From: Pyrinomonadaceae bacterium
GTDB taxonomy: Bacteria; Acidobacteriota; Blastocatellia; Pyrinomonadales; Pyrinomonadaceae
DNA: 64,000 bases
NCBI GenBank assembly: GCA_021463165.1
Contig: JAJTWY010000002.1
Span: forward strand, 248,001 to 312,000
Direction of reading: 5' to 3'
In this document: positions 8,053 through 17,269 of the stretch, piece after piece
Position numbering within the stretch: the stretch's first letter is position 1
Layout: every line of letters starts with the position of its first letter
Translations under genes and position numbers: made by a program
The notes under the pieces: model-generated
The model's input: only the letters and a program-made list of their open reading frames with translations
Databases searched by the model: none
What the model was told of the DNA's origin: nothing

Positions 8053-10185
8053 TTATTTCCTAACGACCTGTCGCGCGTTGCCGGAATTTCTGTTCACGTC
8101 GAACACGCGAAGTGTGATCACATACTCGCCGGGAGCACTCGGGACATCGATCGTGAAATCTTCCCGGGACGAATCCGCGATACCGTCGTTTGGATAAACA
8201 GCAGTCCATTCGCCGCCATTGATGCTGTATTCGGCACGGACGATGTAACTAGAGGCATCGACAGCCGAGAACGCAACCTTTCCTGAGTTTGCTGCACCGG
8301 GGGTCACGACAGGTGCCGTATTGTCAATGTCGATCGGCTCGGTCGTCCTTTCACCTGAGAGTGCAAGAGCGATCGGGTTCGAAGCAGAATCGTAGGCCAC
8401 TACCTTGAATACGTACCGTCCATCGGCGAGCGACTGTCCGTCGATAGCAAGGAAATTCTCAGCGAGGCCCGACCTCAATTTGCGAAACTCCGTGTCCGAG
8501 ACTTCCCGGTAGAGAACGTCATAGGTAAGCTTATCGCCATTACGATCCTCGGCTGTCCATTGCAGCGAAGTGGCACCGCGCTGATAAACCTTCCGCGGCG
8601 GTACGGCAACGACCGGAATGCCGAAATCAGCCGGCGACATACCGGCGAGTTCGATATTCGGGTCGATCTGGACCGGAGGATTTGCTGCAAGGCCGACGTT
8701 GGTCGGAAGAACGTTGATGGCAAGAATCTCTGGGGCGATATTTCGTGTGACAAATGCCAGATTGACCTCGTGCAGAACGGCGTTTGATGCTCGAAGGACG
8801 GCACGCCATTGAAAAAAGCGGGCCTTCGGGCTTAGGACCTGAGTCCCTTTCGGATCTGTAGCCGCCGCGCTCCAGTCGCTCCAGGTCTCGTCCGGCTTCT
8901 CCGTGTTGCCTGAGCGTGTCTGGAGGGCGACGCTGCCAGTCGAGTGCCACCAGATACGGCCCCAGGTCGCCGAACCTTTCGCATCCAGGACCACCGAACT
9001 ATAACTGCCCTCGGCGACGGTTTCGGGCCCGAACTTGAACAAAGAACCTGGATTGCTCGATGTCGCTATCAGACTCCTGCCGTCTGTCCTGATCGTTGAT
9101 ATCTGATTTGCATCGGTCTGAAGCACAAGCGTTTCGCTGCCGTCATTGCCGACGTTATAGATCCTTCCCTTGTCAGATGTTCCGACGAGGACACCGCGTC
9201 CACTCTCATAAGCGTAGAGCGAAAAACCCGTGACCGTGGGCGATGCCCATATCACGTCGATCGCGCCATCAGGCAAGATGCGGTAAACAGCACTCTTCGC
9301 CGCCGTGAGGTCGTATCGGCTCTTTGGGGGTGTTTCAGGCGTTGCGGGATTTGGCTTCTCGACCGATACCGTCTTGCTTTCGGACGCGGCAGCCGGAGCG
9401 GCTTCGGCCTCCGCTTTCGGCGCCGATGCCGACGCTGCGATCGCAAGTACATAGATCGATCCGTCCGGGCCAACGGCGAGCTCGTGTATCTCACGCAGCG
9501 ATGAATCGAGCAGGCCAAACGGCTTTCCATCGGTCCCGAACCGCATCACAAGGCCATTCGAATCCGTTCCCGCGTAGAGATTCCCACGACCGTCGGCCGC
9601 CAGCGAGATAATATGGCTTTCGCTCGTATCGAACAACAACGATGCCTCGGCTGAGGCGTTTGCGGACTTCACCTTATAGATCTTGCCGCCGTCGCCCGTA
9701 CCGACCGCAAGGCCGTCAGGCAGAACGGCGAGCGACCAAATGTACTTAGCCTTGGGGTCGAAAAAGACGTCAGCTTTGCCTGATGCTTCGAGCTTGTAAA
9801 CCTTGCCGTCCGGAGAGGTAGCGGCATAGATCTCACCGCCGCGTCCGACCGCGAGTGCGGAAACATTCAATTCAGCAAGATCCGCAAACAGCGAACCGCG
9901 GCCCGAAGCATCGACCTTAAACACCTTGCCGTCGCCGCCGGTCCCGAGGTAAACATTGCCCGATGTATCCACGGCGCTCGACCAGATATATTGCTGCTCG
10001 GTCTTGAATACCTCAGCAGATCTCGGCGCCAGCGAGATCGCGCCGTTATGATCGATCGAGACGCCATTCGAATCCCCCTTTAGCACATCGGAACGAGAGC
10101 TTACTGACCAAACAAGAGGTTCAGAAGCCGAAGCAAAAATGGTGGACAACAGTACAAGTACCAGAACCAGGAAAGGATTTTTCAT
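8053..10185 (-). CDS. Exported beta-propeller protein with C-terminal Ig/FnIII-like domains
   Basis: The 710-residue protein starts with a signal peptide (MKNPFLVLVLVLLSTIFASA). Residues about 30-400 hold repeated blade-like units of the type GNVYLGTGGDGKVFKVDASG, GEIYAATSPDGKVYKLEASG and GNLYAGTDSNGLVMRF, interrupted by an Ala/Glu/Pro-rich insert near residues 260-290. The C-terminal third has immunoglobulin-like strands (DGRYVFKVVAYDSASNP, GEYVITLRVFDVN). Such propellers bind ligands or scaffold envelope complexes; no enzymatic residues are obvious. No ribosome-binding site is evident before the ATG. It lies at the end of the minus-strand chain after ndh with a 136-base gap, so co-transcription is uncertain. 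Confidence 0.75.
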   Translation of the reverse strand: MKNPFLVLVLVLLSTIFASASEPLVWSVSSRSDVLKGDSNGVSIDHNGAISLAPRSAEVFKTEQQYIWSSAVDTSGNVYLGTGGDGKVFKVDASGRGSLFADLAELNVSALAVGRGGEIYAATSPDGKVYKLEASGKADVFFDPKAKYIWSLAVLPDGLAVGTGDGGKIYKVKSANASAEASLLFDTSESHIISLAADGRGNLYAGTDSNGLVMRFGTDGKPFGLLDSSLREIHELAVGPDGSIYVLAIAASASAPKAEAEAAPAAASESKTVSVEKPNPATPETPPKSRYDLTAAKSAVYRILPDGAIDVIWASPTVTGFSLYAYESGRGVLVGTSDKGRIYNVGNDGSETLVLQTDANQISTIRTDGRSLIATSSNPGSLFKFGPETVAEGSYSSVVLDAKGSATWGRIWWHSTGSVALQTRSGNTEKPDETWSDWSAAATDPKGTQVLSPKARFFQWRAVLRASNAVLHEVNLAFVTRNIAPEILAINVLPTNVGLAANPPVQIDPNIELAGMSPADFGIPVVAVPPRKVYQRGATSLQWTAEDRNGDKLTYDVLYREVSDTEFRKLRSGLAENFLAIDGQSLADGRYVFKVVAYDSASNPIALALSGERTTEPIDIDNTAPVVTPGAANSGKVAFSAVDASSYIVRAEYSINGGEWTAVYPNDGIADSSREDFTIDVPSAPGEYVITLRVFDVNRNSGNARQVVRK

Positions 10186-10321
10186 TGAGTATATCTATGC
10201 CGCCACGGCGAATGTTGATTCACGCAATGATAGCAAATTAAACGCACGAAGGGCTTTCCTGCTCTTTGTGATCCTTGTGTTTTGTAGTGCCTTCCGGCTT
10301 CTGCGTTAGACGCCTTTCTCT

Positions 10322-11656
10322 CTATGCCGCCGTTTTCGAGGATTTCTTGGACCTTTTCGCACCTTCGACGCGAGCCGCCTGGATGAACTTGATCGCATCC
10401 TGCATATCTTCGGCATCTCCCGTGATCAATCGAGCACTGCGTTCACGGGTCAGGTATGCCCAGAACCACGCGAACATTACCGCTAAACGGTTACGGAAAC
10501 CGATCAGGAAGAAAACATGAAGGAAGAGCCACATGAGCCAGGCGACAAATCCCTTGAACTTCATCCCCGCAGCCTGAGCTATTGCCTTGCTTCGGCCGAT
10601 CGTGGCCATCGTGCCCTTGTCCCAATAGACAAATCTTTCGCGAGGCTTGCCATCCATTTCGGCAAGAATATTCTTCGCCGTCTGCGTTCCCATCTGCATC
10701 GCGGCCGGCGACACGCCCGGGACAGGCTCTCCATTCTCCTGCAGAAGGTAGGCCATATCGCCGATGACGAAGATATTCGGAAAATTCTTGAGCGAAAGGT
10801 CAGGCTCGACGAGGACCCGTCCGGCTTTGTCGATCTCGACGCCAAGTGCCTTGCCAAGCGGGGAAGCGGCAACCCCCGTGGCCCAAAGGACAACATCGCA
10901 ATCGATCCATTCGCCACCCACCTTGACGCGGCCCGGCTCGATCTCGGCCACAAAGCTGTTCAGGCGAACGTTGACACCGATACTTTCAAGCTGGCGTTTT
11001 GCGCTTTCCGAAAGGTCGCTCGCGAAGGTACCGAGAACGCGATCCGATCCTTCAAAGAGCGTGACTCGCGCCCTTTTTGTATCTATCGCCCGGAAATCTT
11101 TTGCCAATGCTTGCCTCGCGATATCGGCGATCGCACCGGCTAGCTCGACCCCGGTCGGCCCTCCGCCGACGACAACAAAACTCAGGTGGCGTTGGCGGCC
11201 CGTCAGGTAGGCGTCACGCTCGGCGAGCTCAAATGCAAGCAGAACACGTCGGCGGATCTCGACGGCGTCCTCCAGGGTCTTTAGGCCCGGTGCCGATGTC
11301 TCCCAGTCGTCATGGCCAAAATAGGCGTGCCTCGAACCGGCCGCAATGATCAGCCGATCGTATTCGACCTTTGAGCCATCGCCTAATATTACCGTTTGGT
11401 TCTCATTGTCGAACGCTACCGCCTCGCCGAGGATGACCTCGATATTCTTGGCGTTTGCGAGTATCCGGCGTATCGGCTGCGCGATCTCGCCCGGCGAAAG
11501 CACCGCTGTCGCTACCTGATACAGCAGCGGCTGAAAAACATGGTGATTCTTACGGTCGATCAAGGTTACCTGAACCGGTTTGTTTGCAAGTGCTTTGGCC
11601 GCCCAGAGACCGCCGAAACCGCCGCCGATGATGACTACTTTTCGTTTACTCTCCAT
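10322..11656 (-). CDS. ndh: Type II NADH dehydrogenase (NDH-2), NAD(P)/FAD-dependent oxidoreductase
   Basis: The 444-residue flavoprotein has an FAD-binding VVIIGGGFGGLWAAKAL at its start, a second dinucleotide fold FVVVGGGPTGVELAGAI near residues 160-176 for NADH, and the NIFVIGDMAYL segment that contacts FAD. The C-terminal membrane-anchoring part (WLMWLFLHVFFLIGFRNR) is typical of NDH-2. It should oxidise NADH and reduce quinone at the inner membrane face without pumping protons. A GAGGG ribosome-binding site precedes the ATG. It follows thiF on the same strand by 43 bases. Confidence 0.93.
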   Translation of the reverse strand: MESKRKVVIIGGGFGGLWAAKALANKPVQVTLIDRKNHHVFQPLLYQVATAVLSPGEIAQPIRRILANAKNIEVILGEAVAFDNENQTVILGDGSKVEYDRLIIAAGSRHAYFGHDDWETSAPGLKTLEDAVEIRRRVLLAFELAERDAYLTGRQRHLSFVVVGGGPTGVELAGAIADIARQALAKDFRAIDTKRARVTLFEGSDRVLGTFASDLSESAKRQLESIGVNVRLNSFVAEIEPGRVKVGGEWIDCDVVLWATGVAASPLGKALGVEIDKAGRVLVEPDLSLKNFPNIFVIGDMAYLLQENGEPVPGVSPAAMQMGTQTAKNILAEMDGKPRERFVYWDKGTMATIGRSKAIAQAAGMKFKGFVAWLMWLFLHVFFLIGFRNRLAVMFAWFWAYLTRERSARLITGDAEDMQDAIKFIQAARVEGAKRSKKSSKTAA

Positions 11657-11699
11657 GCCGTCCCTCGATCAGTAAGGCGAAAACCAGGCCCGTCGCGTA

Positions 11700-12761
11700 T
11701 CAACTCCCAATGTATCTGGAATAGAGGGACCTTGCGGCCGCGATGTCATCGACTCCTTTAATGATCGCCCTCCCATCGGCGAAGACCGTCATTTCGTTCT
11801 CGCCCATAGAGAATCGGACAAGGTATTCGTTCTGTTTCACGGCGCCCAAGTGGCCCACACGTTCAGCCAAGGACGCAAGATCGATCTTTACGGGCTGTGC
11901 AGGAGCTATCTGAACAGCATCGCGGCCGCATAGAACTGCGGCGAAATCCTGCACTTCGGCATCGAGAAACTCAAAAACCTTTTGTCCGCAGCAGATACAG
12001 TCGGGGTCGGGTTCACCGAGCTTTATCCGCTGCCGATCGTTCGCCCAGAGATCGAACTGCATCAGCGATCGATGTAGAGCGTCGAAATTCCCCGTCAATA
12101 TCTTTAGGGCCTCAGCAACCTGAGCGGCCGAAACGGTCGAAATGATCGGCATGATCACCCCCACCGTGTCACAAGTGGGCGACGAGCCCGCATCGGGCAT
12201 CTCGTCGAAAATACACCGCAGGCAGGGCGTTCTGCCGGGAGTGATCGTCATCGTCGTACCGTAGCCCGATACCGCCGCCCCGTAGATCCAAGTCATTCCG
12301 CGTTTAACACAAGCATCGTTGAGCAGATAGCGAACCTGAAAGTTGTCTGTTCCGTCGATAACAAGATCGCAGCCTTCGATCAGCGATTCGATATTCGAGT
12401 GATTCACATCCGCGACGATAGCCTCGACCTCGATATCTGAGTTTACCTCGGCGATACGTGCCTTCGCGGCTATCGATTTCGGAAGACGCTCAGCGGCGTC
12501 GGATTCTTTGAACAAGGACTGGCGCTGAAGGTTAGTGAATTCAACGAAATCGCGATCCACGATACGCAGGCTGCCGACACCCGCACGTGCCAACATTTCT
12601 GCGTTTGAAGCCCCCAGAGCTCCACAGCCCACGAGCAATACACGAGAGGCCAGGAGTTTCTCCTGGCCGTCGCGTCCGATCGGTTTGAATAAAGCTTGGC
12701 GGCTGTACCTTTCGTACACTACTTTTTGCGAATGCGTTTCGACGTCACCCACTCGTCCCAT
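11700..12761 (-). CDS. ThiF/MoeB-type adenylyltransferase (E1-like)
   Basis: The 353-residue protein opens with RYSRQALFKPIGRDGQ, then the ATP-binding VLLVGCGALGASNAEMLARAG, the FTNLQRQSLF arginine segment, DGTDNFQVRYLLND, and two zinc-binding cysteine pairs (CLRC and CICC). The C-terminal third ends VFADGRAIIKGVDDIAAARSLYSRYIG, as in stand-alone ThiF/MoeB proteins. It should adenylate the C-terminal Gly-Gly of a sulfur-carrier protein (ThiS or MoaD) for thiamine or molybdopterin synthesis. Neither carrier is in the window, though a moaA gene lies at 36485. It begins 17 bases after the caspase-like gene, in the same minus-strand chain. Confidence 0.88.
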   Translation of the reverse strand: MGRVGDVETHSQKVVYERYSRQALFKPIGRDGQEKLLASRVLLVGCGALGASNAEMLARAGVGSLRIVDRDFVEFTNLQRQSLFKESDAAERLPKSIAAKARIAEVNSDIEVEAIVADVNHSNIESLIEGCDLVIDGTDNFQVRYLLNDACVKRGMTWIYGAAVSGYGTTMTITPGRTPCLRCIFDEMPDAGSSPTCDTVGVIMPIISTVSAAQVAEALKILTGNFDALHRSLMQFDLWANDRQRIKLGEPDPDCICCGQKVFEFLDAEVQDFAAVLCGRDAVQIAPAQPVKIDLASLAERVGHLGAVKQNEYLVRFSMGENEMTVFADGRAIIKGVDDIAAARSLYSRYIGS

Positions 12762-12778
12762 TCTTTGCCGTAACCAGT

Positions 12779-13831
12779 TTAAGTTATGTAATGAACATTT
12801 CCCTCTACCTCAACGATGGTGGCGGGATACCATTTGCCTTTCCACTCGACCTCGACGGCCGCTCCTTTTGAGTATTGGATGATCCTTGGCGATCGGAGGT
12901 TCTTCTCCGCGATCCATTCGTCGTCGCTCGATTCCCAACCGTAGTAATGTATCTTGTGCTCACCGGGCCGCGAATCAATAATAAATCCCTTCCACCAATC
13001 ATTCGCGCTATAGGCTTCAACCCGTTCGCCGACGCGGGGTGCGGCCACGCGTCCTGCCTTTGCAATGATCATTTGAGGATCGAAACTGCCGGTAAACGCT
13101 ATCGTAGCCATTTGTTCCTCACCGAAGAGCATATCCTCTTCGCTATTCTTGCCGAGTTCGGCAAATGTGACCAAACCGTTGCGATCACGGTCAACAAAGG
13201 CTTCCCCGTTGAAGGCCGAGATCAGCGATTCGGTAAATGTCCAGTTTGACGTCGATATCTGGCTCGCCCTCGATGAGGCGAGTACGCCGTAGGACACCCT
13301 TCTTGGCGCTCGCTTCACAGAATTTGCCATTTCCCCCGAATAACAATTGTCGAGGGCGATGATCGCGTGTGACCCTTTGAAATGTTTCTCGATCGTGTCC
13401 GGGATCGAGTCGAATCTCCAGCCCTTGACCGCATTTCCGGCGTCATAGGTGGCCAAATACGGGACAGCATCATCGGTCTTGTATCCATGGCCTTCAAAGT
13501 AAACGTAAACCCAATCGCCGGCTGCCGGCTTTTTGAGAAACTCCGCAAATCTTGTCTCAACCGTTACAGTATCCGCATCTGCATCGGCTAGATAGACTAA
13601 CTGCGAGTCGGGCACCCCGCGTTTACGCAAGACTTCCAACAGGACTTTATCCTTCCGGTTCTTTTGCGGAAAAGAGGCAAAAGTACGTGAATTCTTCCAT
13701 TCCACCAGGCAGACAAAAAATGCCCACGTCCGTTTGGGATTCCATTCGGAGCCTAAAACGATGTTGCTCCCTAACATCAGTAGCAGTGTCGCGACGACCA
13801 GTTCAATGCCGAGAATGTTACGTCTTTTCAT
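12779..13831 (-). CDS. Exported caspase-fold (peptidase C14) protein with C-terminal Tudor-like domain
   Basis: The 350-residue protein has an N-terminal hydrophobic segment (signal peptide or anchor), then a caspase p20-like fold. The catalytic histidine lies in VYVYFEGHGYK and the catalytic cysteine in AIIALDNCYSGEMAN, in the right order and spacing. The C-terminal part (about residues 265-350) contains GWESSDDEWIAEKNLR and VEVEWKGKWYPATIVEVEG, typical of Tudor-knot/agenet-type barrels. Bacterial orthocaspases usually cleave after basic residues. The substrate here is unknown, and the signal-like N-terminus suggests action in the envelope. It is tightly packed between the zinc-ribbon gene (3-base gap) and thiF. 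Confidence 0.82.
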   Translation of the reverse strand: MKRRNILGIELVVATLLLMLGSNIVLGSEWNPKRTWAFFVCLVEWKNSRTFASFPQKNRKDKVLLEVLRKRGVPDSQLVYLADADADTVTVETRFAEFLKKPAAGDWVYVYFEGHGYKTDDAVPYLATYDAGNAVKGWRFDSIPDTIEKHFKGSHAIIALDNCYSGEMANSVKRAPRRVSYGVLASSRASQISTSNWTFTESLISAFNGEAFVDRDRNGLVTFAELGKNSEEDMLFGEEQMATIAFTGSFDPQMIIAKAGRVAAPRVGERVEAYSANDWWKGFIIDSRPGEHKIHYYGWESSDDEWIAEKNLRSPRIIQYSKGAAVEVEWKGKWYPATIVEVEGNVHYIT

Positions 13832-13834
13832 GGT

Positions 13835-14560
13835 CTAGCGATCGAATAACCTCCGTACAAAACTTCGCGTGTCAGAGTTCATCTCGTCGTCAATGATGCT
13901 GCCGAGACGTGATGACCGAGCCCGCAAGCTGCTCAATTTCCGCCTGTCGTCTGCCAGACGTTTCCTTTCCTGCTCAATTTCGTTGCGCGCCCGCTGGCGT
14001 GCGATCTCCATACCGCCCTTTCGAATAAAGTCGATGATGGTTGGCAACTCGTCGACATCGAACCAAATGCCATGTTCCTTGCATATATCGACTATAACGC
14101 CCGACGCTCTGGCAAAATTGTTACGGTTCATCAGGGCCCCGCAATCCGGACAGGGAACATAGTTTATTTTCGTCATCGATGTCCCGTGGTCAGTACGATT
14201 GTTAAGGAATGTAAGAACGGCGGACTGTCGTTCGGTATCAGTGCAAACCGTCTCGAACGTCGCTACATCGATCCAGAGGCCGTCGCATTTTGCGCAGGAT
14301 CGAAAACTGGTATCGCCAACCTCGAGACCGACCAGCTCGACCCTGCACCTTGGACAATCGCCGCCGGCACTCTCCAGACTGACGTCGACCGGTGCAGCGA
14401 TCGCTCCGCAATGTCCGCAGAATCTCGCCCCGAGGAACATCAGTCCCAGACACCTCGGACATCCGACGGTTTTCAATCTGCTCTTGCAAAACTCGCAGCT
14501 CGCCCGATCGCTCGCGACCGCCGCTCCACAATTCGGGCAATTTAGCGCTTCAACACTCAT
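13835..14560 (-). CDS. Multi-zinc-ribbon protein (zf-TFIIB type) with C-terminal basic coiled coil
   Basis: The start is set at the ATG at 14558-14560 because it overlaps the aroDE stop (ATGA) and gives MSVEALNCPNCGA; a longer upstream frame would run into aroDE. The 241 residues carry at least five CxxC knuckles: CPNC/CEFC, CPRC/CGHC, CPRC/CAKC with GLWID, and CPDC. GLWID and GIWFDVDELP are the usual zf-TFIIB signatures. The last 80 residues are charged and helical (EIEQERKRLADDRRKL). It probably is a cytosolic protein- or nucleic acid-binding factor; no specific function is known. It is translationally coupled to aroDE and is followed after 3 bases by the caspase-like gene. Confidence 0.78.
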   Translation of the reverse strand: MSVEALNCPNCGAAVASDRASCEFCKSRLKTVGCPRCLGLMFLGARFCGHCGAIAAPVDVSLESAGGDCPRCRVELVGLEVGDTSFRSCAKCDGLWIDVATFETVCTDTERQSAVLTFLNNRTDHGTSMTKINYVPCPDCGALMNRNNFARASGVIVDICKEHGIWFDVDELPTIIDFIRKGGMEIARQRARNEIEQERKRLADDRRKLSSLRARSSRLGSIIDDEMNSDTRSFVRRLFDR

Positions 14561-16047
14561 TTCGCCATATCTGAAAATCTGCTCAAGATCGAGGCCCTCA
14601 TCAAGGCAACTGGCGCCGGTTTCCCGGTCCATATCTCAAACTGCTTTGCCCCCTGAGCAACAAGCATCTCGACCCCTCCGACTGAAGGTATCCCTGTCTT
14701 TCTCGCTTCACGTACGATCGGCGTATCGTAAGGCTTTGTGACAAGATCATAGACGAATTTTACACCCTCTAACTGGTCTGCTGTAAATAGGGTTTTGTCG
14801 GCAAGCTCACCCGACATTCCGAGTGGGGTGGCGTTGACAAGAATATCGAAGTCGCCAGGTCGCAGCATGCTCAGTTCAAAGGAGTCGACGTCAAAATCTC
14901 GGCCAAGAGTTCGCGCACTCACGACGTCGCGGGCAAAAATCTCTACTCTCGCCCCATCCGCTTTTAGGGCGTAAACGCAGGCACGAGCCGCGCCGCCGGC
15001 GCCGCATACCGCAACCCGTGCGTCTCGCACATCTCCAAAATGAGCCTTTAGCGGCGTGATGAAACCATGGGCGTCCGTATTGGATCCGGTCAGGATACCG
15101 TCCTCGATCTTGACGGTGTTTACTGCCCCAACGTTTGCAGCAGTTGTATCCAACGCGTCGAGATGCTTCATTATCGACATTTTATGCGGCATCGTAACCG
15201 AGAACCCGCCGAAATTTAGCTCGATCTCACGGGAACCGTGGCGAACCATACGCTGCATGAATTGGTCGATATCCTTAACCAGAAACGGAATGAAAACGCC
15301 GTCAAAACCCGCATCCGAAAACGCCGGGTTGTGCATGAATTTTGATAGCGACTGCGATACGGGATCGCCAAGGATCCCAAAGACCTTAGACTCAGGGCTG
15401 AGCTCCTTGATCCGATAAAGGTCAACAAGTTCGCTGCCCAAGATCTGGCCGGGTGCGGTCTCGTCGCCGGATCCAAGAGACGCATAGGTCAAGAGAGCTC
15501 CGTGGGCAGGTCCAAGTATTCGCGTCCATACTCCTGCCTCACCCATCGCGATCGGAACAAACTGCTTTCCGGGCGTTCTTGCCCTAGTAAACAGCTTCCA
15601 CAAAGGAATTGCGTCGGTAATATCGCGCACGCTAACGGCGATCTTAACGGCATCGGCGTCCGAGGCTGCTAACCTTTCAAAGATCGAGTCCAGGTCCGAT
15701 GGAACCCCATTGAAGTCGTGGAAAGACGCGATCTTTTTTCCGGTGACGCTGACACTGTTTAGAATGTCTTCTTCAAGATCCGAAGCCCAACCGCCGCCAG
15801 ACTTCGACCAGAACCGGAGACGTTCATCGACCGAAAGTTCCCGATTCCCGCCCTGCTCCGGTGAGCGAAAGGTTGCCAGAACCGCCTTTGACGTGTGCGG
15901 TTCGGTCATTTTATCGAGTTCCTCCGGTGCGAGACAGTCGAAACGCAGTTCTATTACATCGGCTATCTCCTCGGCCTGCCTGATCTTCCCGATCATTTCC
16001 TCGGTCGTCTTCGCACAAACCGATATGCAGATCTTTCCGTTGTTCAT
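14557..16047 (-). CDS. aroDE: Bifunctional 3-dehydroquinate dehydratase (type I) / shikimate dehydrogenase
   Basis: The real start is the ATG at 16045-16047 (MNNGKICISVCAKT), overlapping the TspO-like stop by ATGA; the open frame extends further upstream but that part shadows the TspO-like gene. Of 496 residues, about 1-220 are a type I dehydroquinase with KIASFHDFNG and AVKIAVSVRD (Schiff-base lysine). About 225-496 are shikimate dehydrogenase with SQSLSKFMHN, VTMPHKMS, NTDAHGF and the NADP-binding GAGGAARA. It should carry out steps 3 and 4 of the shikimate pathway, in one chain. Such fusion is the rule in plants and is also known in some bacteria. Confidence 0.93.
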   Translation of the reverse strand: MNNGKICISVCAKTTEEMIGKIRQAEEIADVIELRFDCLAPEELDKMTEPHTSKAVLATFRSPEQGGNRELSVDERLRFWSKSGGGWASDLEEDILNSVSVTGKKIASFHDFNGVPSDLDSIFERLAASDADAVKIAVSVRDITDAIPLWKLFTRARTPGKQFVPIAMGEAGVWTRILGPAHGALLTYASLGSGDETAPGQILGSELVDLYRIKELSPESKVFGILGDPVSQSLSKFMHNPAFSDAGFDGVFIPFLVKDIDQFMQRMVRHGSREIELNFGGFSVTMPHKMSIMKHLDALDTTAANVGAVNTVKIEDGILTGSNTDAHGFITPLKAHFGDVRDARVAVCGAGGAARACVYALKADGARVEIFARDVVSARTLGRDFDVDSFELSMLRPGDFDILVNATPLGMSGELADKTLFTADQLEGVKFVYDLVTKPYDTPIVREARKTGIPSVGGVEMLVAQGAKQFEIWTGKPAPVALMRASILSRFSDMAK

Positions 16048-16805
16048 GTCGTCGAACTTTTCTGATGCATTACAAAACTGATCGCCATAATAAGGCAGAC
16101 GATAACGCAGATCGAGGCCGCGACAACGATGGCTGTATTGCCGCTTTGCTCCACCGCGATCGCTGTCGCCGCCCAGGCAATGGAAAGCGAAAATAGATAG
16201 TTTCTGAAAGCGAAACGGATCAGTACGGCAACACCGGCCGCGACAAGCAGGGCTGCGGCTCCGATCGCGCTCCATACCGCTGAGGACAAGTCCGTATTCA
16301 AGTATTTTAGGAAGATGACAAGATTCACTAATGTCGCCGCCATCACCCACCCCGCGTAGAGGCCAATGGGCGATTTTGTAAAGAGACCACCGCTTTGATC
16401 GTCGAGACGAGAAAACTGGGCGATGATCGCGATCAAGACTAGCGCCATGGCTGCGATCAACCCGAGGCAATATCCGATCTGCTCCCGGTGCCAAAAGTAG
16501 AGCCACAAGCAATTCAATACGCAGGTGACGACGTACAGCGACCGGACAGATCGAAATCGGACAAGATTTCGCGGGACCAGCTGATAAATGCTGAAGGCGA
16601 TGAGCCCCAGATAAACGAGCGTCCATATCGAAAAGGCAAAGTTCGCAGGTGTGAGGACGGTTGGATACCTGTCGGAGATCGCTCCCGGTGTGACACCGTT
16701 TAGATAGCCGGCCGCCGCGAGCACGTTAAAGACGACCGTGGCGAGCGTTGCGATCAACGTCAGAACGGAACGCATTCGGTCTTGCCCATTTGGCTGATTT
16801 TCCAT
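16044..16805 (-). CDS. TspO/MBR-related polytopic membrane protein
   Basis: The 253-residue protein has about eight hydrophobic segments and carries the motif TPANFAFSIWTLVYLGL near residue 50, which is characteristic of the tryptophan-rich sensory (TspO/MBR-related) group. It is longer than classical five-helix TspO (about 160 residues), matching the longer bacterial variant. TspO proteins bind porphyrins and sterol-like molecules and influence tetrapyrrole-related signalling; the function of the long form is unknown. It is the first gene of the chain leading to aroDE, and its stop overlaps that start. Confidence 0.7.
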   Translation of the reverse strand: MENQPNGQDRMRSVLTLIATLATVVFNVLAAAGYLNGVTPGAISDRYPTVLTPANFAFSIWTLVYLGLIAFSIYQLVPRNLVRFRSVRSLYVVTCVLNCLWLYFWHREQIGYCLGLIAAMALVLIAIIAQFSRLDDQSGGLFTKSPIGLYAGWVMAATLVNLVIFLKYLNTDLSSAVWSAIGAAALLVAAGVAVLIRFAFRNYLFSLSIAWAATAIAVEQSGNTAIVVAASICVIVCLIMAISFVMHQKSSTT

Positions 16806-17050
16806 AACAATAATTATCGCATTAGTCGTATAATAATCGTTCGGCTGTGAAGCCGCGCTACGATTTCGTATGAAAATGGCGTAAATCGTAACGTCTGCCG
16901 ATGAGCGATAGGCAGGAATTTAAAAATACCAACCAAAATCGTTGGGCCTGCGTCATAACTTCGTCCGTGGCATTTGGATTGCTACTGACACTTATGAACG
17001 CACTTTCCCTCTTTCCCCGGATGCGTAATACGAAAGAGGAAGGGAACGAA
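16806..17050. other. Intergenic divergent region
   Basis: This holds the divergent starts of the TspO-like operon (minus) and the small proline-rich gene (plus). The sequence next to the TspO start is AT-rich (ATAACAATAATTATCGC). No clear consensus promoter or RNA structure was found. The open frame covering the right part (from 16901) shows no coding signal before the Met at 17051. Confidence 0.4.
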
Positions 17051-17269
17051 ATGAAACTTAGAGAATCAATTCTTGGGTTAATGATGATAGCAGGTCTCAC
17101 CATAGCGGCATCAGCCCAGAAGAGCGACCCGCCAAAACAGCCACCGCCCAAAGAAAAGCCGCCGGTTGTAAATCCGCAGCCTAAACCGCCGCCGAAGGAG
17201 AACGAGAAACCCAAAAAGCCCGGCAATGAAATGGCGGCATGGAAGAATGAGGAAGGCGAGATTGGCTAG
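17051..17269 (+). CDS. Small exported proline/lysine-rich protein
   Basis: The start at 17051 is chosen because AGGAAGGG lies just upstream and the product then begins with a signal peptide (MKLRESILGLMMIAGLTIAA, cleavage after SAQ). The mature part, about 50 residues, is dominated by Pro, Lys and Glu (KQPPPKEKPP and a similar second block). It is probably an extended, charged periplasmic or wall-associated peptide. No family is recognised. A much longer in-frame extension upstream lacks a ribosome-binding site and is not accepted. Confidence 0.6.
   Translation: MKLRESILGLMMIAGLTIAASAQKSDPPKQPPPKEKPPVVNPQPKPPPKENEKPKKPGNEMAAWKNEEGEIG

Noticed and set aside
11700..13831. ThiF/MoeB plus caspase as a ubiquitin-like or conflict-type defence module
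   Set aside because: The E1-like protein has the full architecture of stand-alone ThiF/MoeB with its Cys pairs and C-terminal domain; no ubiquitin-like, JAB or effector gene is present, so it is better read as cofactor biosynthesis.
14557..16626. Long open frame of 689 codons covering aroDE
   Set aside because: The part above 16047 is out of frame with the TspO-like gene it overlaps, has no family similarity and no start signal; the ATG at 16045-16047 overlaps the TspO-like stop by ATGA.
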